Both the position numbers and the translations under genes were made by a program. This document shows positions 1-6,482 of a stretch of 14,157 nucleotides of DNA, in pieces. The stretch's first letter is position 1; every line of letters starts with the position of its first letter. Location of the stretch: contig DGTA01000067.1 in the NCBI GenBank assembly GCA_002394165.1, positions 1 to 14,157 of the forward strand. Direction: 5' to 3'. The notes beneath the pieces are model-generated. The model searched no databases. It saw only the letters and a list, made by a program, of their open reading frames with translations, and was not told the origin of the DNA. This stretch comes from Lachnospiraceae bacterium UBA4348. Lineage in GTDB: Bacteria; Bacillota; Clostridia; Lachnospirales; Lachnospiraceae.

Positions 1-32
1 TCCATAATACAATCTCTCTTTTCTTCGTATTT

Positions 33-986
33 TCATTTCTTATCGGCCTTTCCCCGGCGCTTGCCGTAGGGATATTTCACCAGCGCATGGGATTCGAGAC
101 GCTTTTTCTGTCTGTCGATCTCCGCTTTCAGCTCTCTCATCTCATCGCTGGCCGCGGCTTCATCATAAAGCAAGCCGATCAGCTCATCCTGCTTTCCGAT
201 AAGGTCGGCTCGGATCATATGCACCGGTTCAAGGCCGGCTGCAACTTTCTCTGCCCGCTCATCCATTCGCTTCTCAGCTTCCGCGCGGACACGCTCCGCT
301 TCTTCCCTGATCCGGGCAAGCCGTTTCTGTATGCGCTCGGTCCGATAGACCACCTCAGGATACGCATCGGCGAAACGTTTGTGGAAATACGACCTGTTCG
401 TCAGCAGCTGGCGCACTTCCTTGCTGATCTCCTCAGTGTTGTCCGCCTCGGAACTGTCGACTCCGATCTTGACCAGCTTCAGCACAAAGTAGGAGATCAC
501 AAAGTCAACAGCAATGATCACCACCAGCACCGAGGCGATCACTTCCCTGACCCGCAGCGGAATGCTGTCAAGGACCTTGTAGATCACCGGATTGAAGATA
601 TGCATGATCCCCACACCGGCCAGACCGAACAGGATCAGATTTCCGATCCAGACCCTTCCGTGCAGGTTCATGGGTTTGGTACTGTAATCCCACCAGCGCG
701 CATGAAAGATCTTTTCCAGGACCAGACTCGTAAAGTATTCTACCGCGCCGCAGATCACAAAGGACAGCGTAAAGGTCATGACCAAGCCCGACTCCACGCT
801 GGCCAGATTGCCTACGACAACAGTGATCAGCACTACGCCGGAGCCATAGATCGGCAGCACCGGTCCGGTCAGAAAGCCCCGGTTGATAAACCGGTGATAC
901 TGCCTGTATTTAAGAATGACCTCCATGCACCAGCCCGCGAAGGCATAGATGAAAAACAGCAGAATGATGTTTATCCAGTACTCCAT
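33..986 (-). CDS. CmpB-family (putative ABC-transporter type IV) membrane protein with coiled-coil tail
   Basis: 317-residue membrane protein of the family named ABC_trans_CmpB (PF06541), whose function is not established. The N-terminal half (about residues 1-170) holds several hydrophobic segments and the family's hallmark blocks: a tryptophan/glutamate helix (GWCMEV, 18-23), NRGFLTGPVLPIYG (35-48), EYFTS (83-87) and RWWDYSTKPMNLHGR (97-111). From about 175 to the end it is cytoplasmic-looking, highly charged and rich in E, R, K and A, predicted to form a coiled coil (about 215-300). It starts at ATG 15 bases after the stop of the larger upstream gene, with AGAGGG placed 8 bases before the ATG, so the two are probably co-translated in one operon. 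The upstream gene carries a second copy of the same domain at its C terminus. Family assignment is confident; transport activity or partner is unknown. Confidence 0.85.
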   Translation of the reverse strand: MEYWINIILLFFIYAFAGWCMEVILKYRQYHRFINRGFLTGPVLPIYGSGVVLITVVVGNLASVESGLVMTFTLSFVICGAVEYFTSLVLEKIFHARWWDYSTKPMNLHGRVWIGNLILFGLAGVGIMHIFNPVIYKVLDSIPLRVREVIASVLVVIIAVDFVISYFVLKLVKIGVDSSEADNTEEISKEVRQLLTNRSYFHKRFADAYPEVVYRTERIQKRLARIREEAERVRAEAEKRMDERAEKVAAGLEPVHMIRADLIGKQDELIGLLYDEAAASDEMRELKAEIDRQKKRLESHALVKYPYGKRRGKADKK

Positions 987-1001
987 AACAATTTCCCTCT
1001 T

Positions 1002-2822
1002 CTATTCTTGTTTCTGATCCAGACCGCCTGCCGCAGTGACGCCCTTTCCTGTGTTCGGTACGACAGAAGAATACACGATGTCTGCCGCAAACAAAGCCAG
1101 AAGGACTCCGCACACCGGCCACAGGATGCGCTGTTTTGCCTGCTCGAGCAGGTCATCGATCAGAGGCGCCGCGGCATAAACGACCGCCATACCTCCAATT
1201 CCGAACACCAGCAGGCCTTCTGCACAGATGCGCCCGTTCAGGTTCAGGTAATATCCGGTGTAATCCCACCAGCGCCGGCCGTCGTGCACGATCTCCAGTA
1301 TCCACGAAGTCAGGTATTCTACGGTCCCGCAAAGCACCACGATCAGCCAGAACTGTGTAAACGCTCTCGTCCGGAAACGATAAAGCACGATCAGGATCAG
1401 GAGCATCCCTCCCCCGTAGATGGGAAGCCATGGTCCGTGGAGAACACCCCGGTTTACGAATTCACCTGTCTGGAGAAGATGTAATACGACTTCCCAGGTC
1501 CACCCAAATACACATCCGATAAAAAACAGCAGGATGAGTGAGGTCAGTGCATAATGGCGAAGATATCCTCCGTCCTCCCATTTCTTTCTCCTGTGCTTTT
1601 CCTGTATGGGGAAGAGCCTGGTTGGATAGGTTTTTCCTTCAAGCGCATCGGCGTAAAGGCGGATCGTCTGATCAGTCCTCATCCAGTCCCGGTAGTCTTT
1701 TTCTGCCCTGTCATACGAAGGCACGATCCCGAAATATTTCTCCAGGAAACCCCAGAAGCCTTTTCTGACCTGCGGCTGCGGACGGGTTGATCTGGAGAGA
1801 CTGTCGATCTCCGCGTAGGCAGCGGTCAATGCCGCCTTTCCGGGCAGTTCAAAAAGATAACGGTCATTCAGTTTTTCCGTTCCCTCCACCTTATTCTCAA
1901 TGGAGGTCTTCCTCACACTGGCATAATACTCCGCAAATGCGGCTTCCCTGTAAGGATTGACAAACAGCATGCCGGCCACTCCTCCGGTCGCAAGCGAAAG
2001 GATCGTCCAGGGCAAAAGTGAGAATTCCAGCAGAAACGCCTCCCATTTATGACCCTTCATCATGCGCTGTGACAGACGGACAGCCTCCATGGCTGAAAGA
2101 TCCGGGTTCTCCGCGGTCAGGTACGGCACAAGAAAATAAGCATACCGTTTGATGGGATACATTACTATGGTAAACATCCACATATACGTCAGAAGCATAT
2201 ACAGGGCCAATGTGAGCGAAGCCTTCACATGCTTTCTGATCCTGTAGAGAAATACAAACCGGGAAAACGGGACCTTTTCATAAAGGCGCCCCTCCAGAAA
2301 GACCCGGCTGCAGCACACTCGGTATACATTGCCGATGAACAGCCAGAAAGCGAACATCAGCACAAAACCAAGCACTGAAAGCAGGATCACCGATGTTTCC
2401 TGTGATCCCAGGATGGTATCGATCAGTGTCAGCAGGTTAAACAGCAGGGCCCCGGATGCGACCGTATTCACAACGGAGGAGAGCACTCCCCTGGAATGGC
2501 CAAGCTCAATATCCCCGATATAAGTATCCTCGCCCGTATACACATCCATCCTGTGCTGCACCGAATGGATCGCGCCATCCAGATCCCCGTTGATAATGTC
2601 ATTGAAAACGGACATTTCCCCGGAAGTAGTGCCAACCCCCAGCGCAGGGGCCGCAGTGTTTATTATCCCCTCCTGCGCTCTCCGCCTCAGCTGCAGCACC
2701 TGAAGAGAATTCGTATATTCCGTTCCCAGGATCGCTGCCAGAAGGCAGGCTGCCACAAAGACCCAGTAATGTGATCTTAATGCCTGTCTTGCTCTCTTTC
2801 GGATTTCTTTGCGTTCAGTCAT
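1002..2822 (-). CDS. DUF975-CmpB fusion integral membrane protein
   Basis: 606-residue membrane protein joining two families. Residues 1-305 match DUF975: a basic N-terminal amphipathic stretch (ERKEIRKRARQAL), several membrane segments (about 20-35, 121-170, 200-235, 262-290), and the diagnostic block with ENPDLSAMEAVRLSQ (238-252), MKGHKW (255-260) and the PYREAAFAEYY end (290-300). A charged linker of about 110 residues follows. The C-terminal part (about 423-585) is a CmpB domain with GWTWEVV (440-446), NRGVLHGPWLPIYGGG (457-472), EYLTS (502-506) and RWWDYTGYYLNLNGR (517-531), closely parallel to the protein encoded just downstream. The start ATG overlaps a TGA stop of a possible small ORF (ATGA), with GGGGAAG about 6 bases upstream. 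Function is unknown; pairing with a stand-alone CmpB paralogue suggests both sit in one membrane complex, which is inference. Confidence 0.85.
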   Translation of the reverse strand: MTERKEIRKRARQALRSHYWVFVAACLLAAILGTEYTNSLQVLQLRRRAQEGIINTAAPALGVGTTSGEMSVFNDIINGDLDGAIHSVQHRMDVYTGEDTYIGDIELGHSRGVLSSVVNTVASGALLFNLLTLIDTILGSQETSVILLSVLGFVLMFAFWLFIGNVYRVCCSRVFLEGRLYEKVPFSRFVFLYRIRKHVKASLTLALYMLLTYMWMFTIVMYPIKRYAYFLVPYLTAENPDLSAMEAVRLSQRMMKGHKWEAFLLEFSLLPWTILSLATGGVAGMLFVNPYREAAFAEYYASVRKTSIENKVEGTEKLNDRYLFELPGKAALTAAYAEIDSLSRSTRPQPQVRKGFWGFLEKYFGIVPSYDRAEKDYRDWMRTDQTIRLYADALEGKTYPTRLFPIQEKHRRKKWEDGGYLRHYALTSLILLFFIGCVFGWTWEVVLHLLQTGEFVNRGVLHGPWLPIYGGGMLLILIVLYRFRTRAFTQFWLIVVLCGTVEYLTSWILEIVHDGRRWWDYTGYYLNLNGRICAEGLLVFGIGGMAVVYAAAPLIDDLLEQAKQRILWPVCGVLLALFAADIVYSSVVPNTGKGVTAAGGLDQKQE

Positions 2823-2905
2823 ATCATCTTCCCCGCCAGATTGAGATTTGCCTCAGGGGCCGCTGCATCCTGCAGCAGATCGTCCCAATTCCATGCGATA
2901 TGCAT
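2819..2905 (-). CDS. Possible small ORF, translationally coupled to the DUF975-CmpB gene
   Basis: The gap between the nucleoside hydrolase and the DUF975 gene contains an open frame of 42 codons directly after, and in frame with, the hydrolase stop. It ends at a TGA that overlaps the DUF975 start as ATGA. From its only ATG it would give a 28-residue acidic peptide beginning MHIAWNWDDLLQ; a GTG at 2941 would give 40 residues. The codons look plausible, but no convincing ribosome binding site precedes either start, and an open frame of this length is not unlikely by chance. It could be a coupling peptide, a degraded C-terminal extension, or noise. Confidence 0.2.
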   Translation of the reverse strand: MHIAWNWDDLLQDAAAPEANLNLAGKMI

Positions 2906-2932
2906 GGGTTTTGTAAAGTCAACGCTGATCCA

Positions 2933-2958
2933 CTGACTCACTCTGACTCACTCTGTCA
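2933..2958. repeat. Tandem 10-bp repeat overlapping the nucleoside hydrolase stop
   Basis: CTGACTCACT occurs twice head to tail (2933-2942, 2943-2952) and continues into CTGTCA. The 15-mer TGACTCACTCTGTCA (2944-2958) is repeated exactly at 4007-4021 beside the next gene upstream. Both copies overlap the stop codon of a minus-strand gene. Confidence 0.8.
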
Positions 2959-3931
2959 GCAGTTTCTCCAGCCGCTGTTTATACATGCCGTTGTCCACCT
3001 GTGTGATCACCGTGCAGTTTGGCTTGCTTTTCCCGTAATAATCACCGTCAAATCCCGGGCCCATGCCGGCCAGGATCCCGCCGTCATAAAAGATCACCTG
3101 TCCGTAGGTCTCATTGTGCTCGGTACAGACATGAGAAACGCAGGGGGATGAACTGACGATCACATCTTCCCAGAGCATGGGAGCCAGAGAGACCGCGTCA
3201 GGAAGATCGATGCGCCGCTCCCCTCCGATCCCGAGGCAGAACTGCGCGAGCTTCTCGTTGCATCTGACAGCATAGGCGGCCGCCTCCTTTCCGGAAGCGA
3301 GCAGTCTTTCGGTGTCCTCGTCGAACCAGGCCGCCTCGGATGTACAAAGGTCATAGCCGCCCACATACACATGGACGCCGAAATCCATCATGATCCGGTA
3401 TGCCTCCGGATCGGCATAGACATTGAACTCGCTGACCGGCGTCGTATTTCCTCTGCCGTGCAGCCCGGTGGTCCCCATGGTCCAGATGCATTTTACATGC
3501 TTCATCACATCCGGCTCTTTCATCATGGCCAGTGCCACGTTTGTCACCGGTCCGATCACCGCCAGCTCGATCTCATCCGGATATTTCCTGACATATTCGA
3601 TGATCGCGTCGCAGGCATGGATCCCCTCCTGCGGTGAGACACTGGGATGGATCAATCCACAGTCGGACATGCCGTCGTCCCCGTGCACATTTCTCGCATG
3701 GACACGGTCTCTCATCAGCGGGCGGTCAGCCCCCACATAGGCCGGCGGAACATTCTCCGCTCCCACCGCGATCTCGGCCGACATCAGGCAGTTCAACGTT
3801 GCCTGTTCCACCGGCACATTGCCGCTCACCGTTGTCAGCGCAACCACCTCCACAGAGGGATCACGAAGACACATCATGATCGCGACCGCATCATCCGAAC
3901 CGGTATCGGTATCAATGATTATCTTTCTCAT
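2948..3931 (-). CDS. Inosine-uridine-preferring-type nucleoside N-ribohydrolase
   Basis: 327-residue cytoplasmic enzyme of the IUNH family, which splits ribonucleosides into base and ribose with a calcium-bound water. The N-terminal metal motif DTDTGSDDA (7-15), GPVTNVALA (127-135), SEFNVYADPEA (167-177) and the late metal aspartate in LPDAVSLA (243-250) are all present. In many members the last motif reads His-Asp, with the histidine aiding base departure; here it is Pro-Asp, as in some other relatives, so the preferred base cannot be guessed. I chose ATG at 3931 because GGGAGGAG lies 5 bases upstream; a TTG five codons earlier overlaps that site. No promoter is evident in the 87-base gap before it, so it may be read through from the zinc-finger gene. 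A hairpin ends 8 bases upstream of its ribosome binding site. Confidence 0.9.
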   Translation of the reverse strand: MRKIIIDTDTGSDDAVAIMMCLRDPSVEVVALTTVSGNVPVEQATLNCLMSAEIAVGAENVPPAYVGADRPLMRDRVHARNVHGDDGMSDCGLIHPSVSPQEGIHACDAIIEYVRKYPDEIELAVIGPVTNVALAMMKEPDVMKHVKCIWTMGTTGLHGRGNTTPVSEFNVYADPEAYRIMMDFGVHVYVGGYDLCTSEAAWFDEDTERLLASGKEAAAYAVRCNEKLAQFCLGIGGERRIDLPDAVSLAPMLWEDVIVSSSPCVSHVCTEHNETYGQVIFYDGGILAGMGPGFDGDYYGKSKPNCTVITQVDNGMYKQRLEKLLTE

Positions 3932-3952
3932 TTTTTCTCCTCCCAACTGGAA

Positions 3953-3990
3953 CAGGGTGAGTCAGGAGACGTGTCCCCTGACTCACCCTG
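3953..3990. repeat. 38-bp near-perfect palindrome (long hairpin) between two genes
   Basis: Arms CAGGGTGAGTCAGG (3953-3966) and CCTGACTCACCCTG (3977-3990) pair exactly, and the stem continues inward to a 4-base loop, 17 pairs in all. The single irregular pair is A-C on the plus strand but a G-U wobble in minus-strand RNA, the strand of the flanking genes. No T-run follows, so it is not a standard intrinsic terminator. Each arm contains the TGACTCAC unit seen at 2934-2958 and 4007-4021. Confidence 0.85.
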
Positions 3991-4006
3991 ACACACACTA
4001 ACTCAT

Positions 4007-4021
4007 TGACTCACTCTGTCA
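4007..4021. repeat. Second copy of the TGACTCACTCTGTCA unit
   Basis: Identical 15-mer to 2944-2958, overlapping the stop codon of the zinc-finger protein gene (TGA at 4021-4019) and 16 bases from the 38-bp palindrome. Confidence 0.75.
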
Positions 4022-4990
4022 TTCCTGTCCCGGATGAGCTGCCATCACGTGATTCCTGTAGTCATTTCCTTCTTCGAACCACTCGCCGCAGTACTCGCAC
4101 TGCACCTTGCCGGCATACAGATCTTCCATCGTATGAGCCAGCTGGTGCTCCCTGAATGCATCGTTCGGCTCGAACCACTGGCCGCAGTATTCACACTGTA
4201 CCAGGCCTTCGGTCTGATCGGTATTCGTGTGGGCTGCCATCACATGGTTCCTGTAATCGTTTCCTGCTTCGAACCACTCGCCGCAGTACTCACACTGTAC
4301 CTTCTCAGTCGCTTCGGTCTGTGCTTTTTCCGTGCTCTTTGCCGCCGGCTGCGATTCAGAAAGGAAACCGGCAGAGACATAAGCCGGTGCCCCATTATAC
4401 TGGATCTGGTACCATCCGAAATCCGCTCCGTCCTTGGTGACCGCACCGTTCACCGTCACAGACTCTCCGTAATAAATGGCGCCGACAACGGCCTCATCCG
4501 TGGAACAGCCATTGCGCACATTCAGCTCATCCGTTGTCACGTAATAAGTCGCGTTGATCGCACGCAGGCCGAACTGGCTGCTCTGAGCCTCCGTTTCCTT
4601 CTGGACAGCCGTCTTTGTATCGAATTTCAGGACCTTGATCGTCCCGATCGCCTCCATGACATTGGTCAGCTCCTCCTGGGAAGCAGCCAGTCCCTTCACG
4701 ACAAAGACTTCATTCCTGGTGGATACGAATGCCTGATACACCGCCCCGAAATCATTTCCTGCCACATCCACGGCCGGCAGGCTTTCGCCGTTGCTCAGGT
4801 GATCGACCGTGATCGTATTTTTACCGTCTGAGATCACGAACCAGTAATTCGGATCCACGGTCTCTTTCCACTCATCCCCGGGTGCGGTGATCGACAAAAC
4901 ACCGTCAGCCGTGGTGATCTCAGCAGCACAAACATAAGATGAAGCAGCCATGACCGCAGCTGCAGCAAACAATAAGATCGTTTTTCTCAT
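4019..4990 (-). CDS. Secreted SH3-like protein with three C2H2 zinc-finger-like repeats
   Basis: 323-residue exported protein. Residues 1-23 form a classical signal peptide (basic MRK, hydrophobic core, likely cleavage after VCA or CAA). Residues 24-125 form a small domain I do not recognise. About 147-211 resembles a bacterial SH3 domain (LNVRNGCSTDEAVVGAIYYG, WYQIQYNG, AYVSAGFL), a fold often used to hold onto cell wall. A Thr/Glu/Lys linker leads to three copies of VQCEYCGxWFE...: ligand sets C233/C236/H249/H254, C266/C269/H282/H286 and C298/C301/H314/H319, i.e. Cx2Cx12Hx3-4H. This is the eukaryote-type C2H2 spacing, here on the outside of a bacterial cell. Start ATG has AGAAGGAGG 8 bases upstream and a good promoter. 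Zinc binding and wall attachment are inference; the role is unknown. Confidence 0.85.
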   Translation of the reverse strand: MRKTILLFAAAAVMAASSYVCAAEITTADGVLSITAPGDEWKETVDPNYWFVISDGKNTITVDHLSNGESLPAVDVAGNDFGAVYQAFVSTRNEVFVVKGLAASQEELTNVMEAIGTIKVLKFDTKTAVQKETEAQSSQFGLRAINATYYVTTDELNVRNGCSTDEAVVGAIYYGESVTVNGAVTKDGADFGWYQIQYNGAPAYVSAGFLSESQPAAKSTEKAQTEATEKVQCEYCGEWFEAGNDYRNHVMAAHTNTDQTEGLVQCEYCGQWFEPNDAFREHQLAHTMEDLYAGKVQCEYCGEWFEEGNDYRNHVMAAHPGQE

Positions 4991-5028
4991 AGATAGAACC
5001 TCCTTCTAAATATTTATATTCCAAAATC

Positions 5029-5056
5029 ATTATACCCCGGCAAAGCCGAAATTCAA
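5029..5056 (-). promoter_or_regulatory. Sigma-A-type promoter of the SH3/zinc-finger gene
   Basis: On the minus strand, TTGAAT (5056-5051), a 16-bp spacer and TATAAT (5034-5029). It lies 39 bases upstream of the start codon and just downstream of the STAS gene terminator. Confidence 0.7.
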
Positions 5057-5060
5057 AATA

Positions 5061-5094
5061 GAAAAAACCTGCCGGAGCAAGCGCTCCCGCAGGT
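5061..5094 (-). terminator. Rho-independent terminator of the STAS gene
   Basis: On the minus strand, ACCTGCGGGAGC pairs with GCTCCGGCAGGT (12 positions, one mismatch, 4-base loop), followed at once by TTTTTTC. It lies 31 bases after the STAS stop codon. Confidence 0.85.
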
Positions 5095-5124
5095 CTGTTT
5101 TCAAAAAACATGCAAAAAACACGG

Positions 5125-5424
5125 TTACCGTCTGATGTCAAAAACATCCGCCAGGCCGGTCAGCTCAAACACTTCCATGATCTCCGCGCGAGGATTGAGA
5201 ATGATCATCTCTCCGCGGCCCATCAGTTTTTTATGGGCGCCCAGCAGCACCCTGATCCCCGATGATGAGATATACTGAAGATCCGTCAGATCCAGCACCA
5301 CTTTGTCAGCTGTCTCCAGTTCGGGGGCCATTGCCTTCTCCAGTTCGGGGGCGGAGAGGGTATCCAACTCCCCGGAAACATTAAATGTCACCGTTGATCC
5401 CTGTCTTTCTTTTTGGACCACCAT
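5125..5424 (-). CDS. STAS-domain protein, anti-sigma-factor antagonist type
   Basis: 99-residue single-domain cytoplasmic protein that spans the whole STAS fold. It has the beta strand TVTFNVSGELD (11-21), KVVLDLTDLQYISSSGIRVLL (41-61) and a C-terminal FELTGLADVFDI. In SpoIIAA and RsbV the motif DSSG carries the serine phosphorylated by an anti-sigma kinase; here the aligned stretch is SSSG (53-56), with Ser54 at the phospho-acceptor position. Members of this family bind an anti-sigma factor kinase when unphosphorylated and so free a sigma factor. No kinase, phosphatase or sigma gene is adjacent, and the gene has its own promoter and terminator, so its partner must be elsewhere. Start ATG is supported by AAAGGAG 9 bases upstream. 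Confidence 0.88.
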   Translation of the reverse strand: MVVQKERQGSTVTFNVSGELDTLSAPELEKAMAPELETADKVVLDLTDLQYISSSGIRVLLGAHKKLMGRGEMIILNPRAEIMEVFELTGLADVFDIRR

Positions 5425-5488
5425 ATCAGTTTACTCCTTTTCTATCTCAAAACACGCTTGAACCGAAGCCGGAACTGCTATTGGAGTC

Positions 5489-5517
5489 ATTATACCTAAA
5501 AACCCTGTCTTTGTGAA
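5489..5517 (-). promoter_or_regulatory. Sigma-A-type promoter of the STAS gene
   Basis: Minus-strand TTCACA (5517-5512), 17-bp spacer, TATAAT (5494-5489): five of six and six of six consensus positions. It gives a leader of roughly 58 bases. Confidence 0.75.
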
Positions 5518-5527
5518 GCCTGTACGG

Positions 5528-5557
5528 AAAAAAGGCCGCCGGCAGTACCGGCAGGCC
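5528..5557 (-). terminator. Minus-strand Rho-independent terminator upstream of the STAS promoter
   Basis: On the minus strand GGCCTGCCGG and CCGGCGGCC pair around a 5-base loop (one bulged base) and are followed by TTTTTT. The only transcription it could stop is antisense to the AraC-family gene, arriving from the ABC-transporter cluster or beyond. On the plus strand no T-run follows. It sits between the two divergent promoters. Confidence 0.75.
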
Positions 5558-5565
5558 AACGCTGA

Positions 5566-5593
5566 TTGAATTCATTCTGATTTTTAGTATAAT
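5566..5593 (+). promoter_or_regulatory. Sigma-A-type promoter of the AraC-family gene
   Basis: TTGAAT (5566-5571), 16-bp spacer, TATAAT (5588-5593), 28 bases upstream of the start codon. An AATTGCA stretch (5594-5600) beside the -10 loosely resembles the direct-repeat element found at the transporter promoters. Confidence 0.7.
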
Positions 5594-5621
5594 AATTGCA
5601 TTGTTAGGAAAGGATCTGCCT

Positions 5622-6479
5622 ATGTATTCAAAAGAACCGCTCGTCAATCCGAAATCACAGTATTATGTCTATCTTCCGAGCACGATTGCCGCAAAGGTCT
5701 ACCTGTATCCTGTCATTACAGGCAAATTCACCTATGAGCCGGGATATTACCTGAAGAGGGCCAACTATGACAATTACCTGCTCATGTATATAGACTCCGG
5801 CCAGCTGACGCTGGTTTATAACGGAAAGGAGCAGATCGTTACGGAAGGAAAGATCGTCCTCTTAGACTGCCGCCTGCCTCATGAATACGGGAACAAGGCC
5901 GACCAGCCCCTCGTGATCTCATGGCTGCATTTTACCGGCGTCCTGGCTGACCAGTTCTATCATCTGGCCACCGACGGCGGCGGCAACGTCATTACGCCGC
6001 CCAATCCGTATCCGTTCAGCCATACGCTGGAAAAGATCTACCGCCTGTTTGCCAACAAGGCTCCCATCCGCGAGGCGGATATGTCTCGGTATATCACATC
6101 GATGCTTTCCGATCTGATCACCATCCACCCGGATATGCCCGGCGAGGTCTCCCGGTCGGAGGTCATCGAAAATGCCATGGCTTATGTCAATGAACACTTT
6201 AAAGAAGCGATCTCCCTTCAGAACATTGCCGGTCACGTCTCGCTCAGCCCTTACTATTTCACCAGGCTGTTTACAGCGGAGACCGGCTTTACACCGCACA
6301 GGTTCCTGATCGCGACCAGGATCGGCTTTGCCAAATACCTGCTTCAGAGCGGTGAGATGTCCATCAAGGAGATCGCTTTTCAATCCGGATTTTCTTCCGA
6401 GAGCGCCTTCTGTTCAACCTTCCGCAAGTGGGAAGGTGTCACGCCCGGCGCTTACAGAGACAGGATCAGGCTGATGTAA
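5622..6479 (+). CDS. AraC-family transcriptional regulator (cupin sensor domain)
   Basis: 285-residue DNA-binding regulator and the only plus-strand gene. Residues about 25-115 form the AraC-type cupin sensing domain (YLLMYIDSGQLTLVYNGKE; later a LLDCRLPHEYG block). The C-terminal 100 residues are the double helix-turn-helix: first unit ISLQNIAGHVSLSPYYFTRLF (197-217), second MSIKEIAFQSGFSSESAFCSTFRKWEGVTPGAYR (246-279), the usual signature. ATG at 5622 is preferred over an in-frame TTG at 5601 because AGGAAAGG lies 8 bases before the ATG. The gene converges on the sugar-binding protein gene, with 3 bp between the stops. Its position beside the transporter cluster, and the 21-bp-spaced direct repeats at both cluster promoters, point to it as their activator; that link is inference. 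Confidence 0.92.
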   Translation: MYSKEPLVNPKSQYYVYLPSTIAAKVYLYPVITGKFTYEPGYYLKRANYDNYLLMYIDSGQLTLVYNGKEQIVTEGKIVLLDCRLPHEYGNKADQPLVISWLHFTGVLADQFYHLATDGGGNVITPPNPYPFSHTLEKIYRLFANKAPIREADMSRYITSMLSDLITIHPDMPGEVSRSEVIENAMAYVNEHFKEAISLQNIAGHVSLSPYYFTRLFTAETGFTPHRFLIATRIGFAKYLLQSGEMSIKEIAFQSGFSSESAFCSTFRKWEGVTPGAYRDRIRLM

Positions 6480-6482
6480 TGA

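Noticed and set aside
1..32. Terminator after the last CmpB gene
   Set aside because: Only 32 bases are available and no hairpin with a T-run is visible; it may lie outside the window.
87..1484. 465-codon open frame on the plus strand
   Set aside because: It runs antisense across two clear membrane-protein genes, is rich in His, Gln and Asp with no membrane or domain pattern, and lacks a ribosome binding site. It is a codon-bias shadow.
3932..3946. TTG start five codons upstream in the nucleoside hydrolase
   Set aside because: Those codons are the ribosome binding site (GGGAGGAG) of the ATG at 3931, and the family begins at the MRKIIIDTD strand.
3953..3990. 38-bp palindrome as an intrinsic terminator
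   Set aside because: Neither strand has a T-run after the stem; kept as a palindromic repeat instead.
4034..4831. 265-codon plus-strand open frame
   Set aside because: Antisense shadow of the zinc-finger gene; its apparent repeats are only the mirror of the finger repeats.
4920..5147. 75-codon minus-strand open frame
   Set aside because: It overlaps the STAS gene end, its terminator, the next promoter and a signal peptide in another frame.
5447..5647. 66-codon minus-strand open frame between the divergent genes
   Set aside because: It spans both promoters and the terminator hairpin and has no ribosome binding site.
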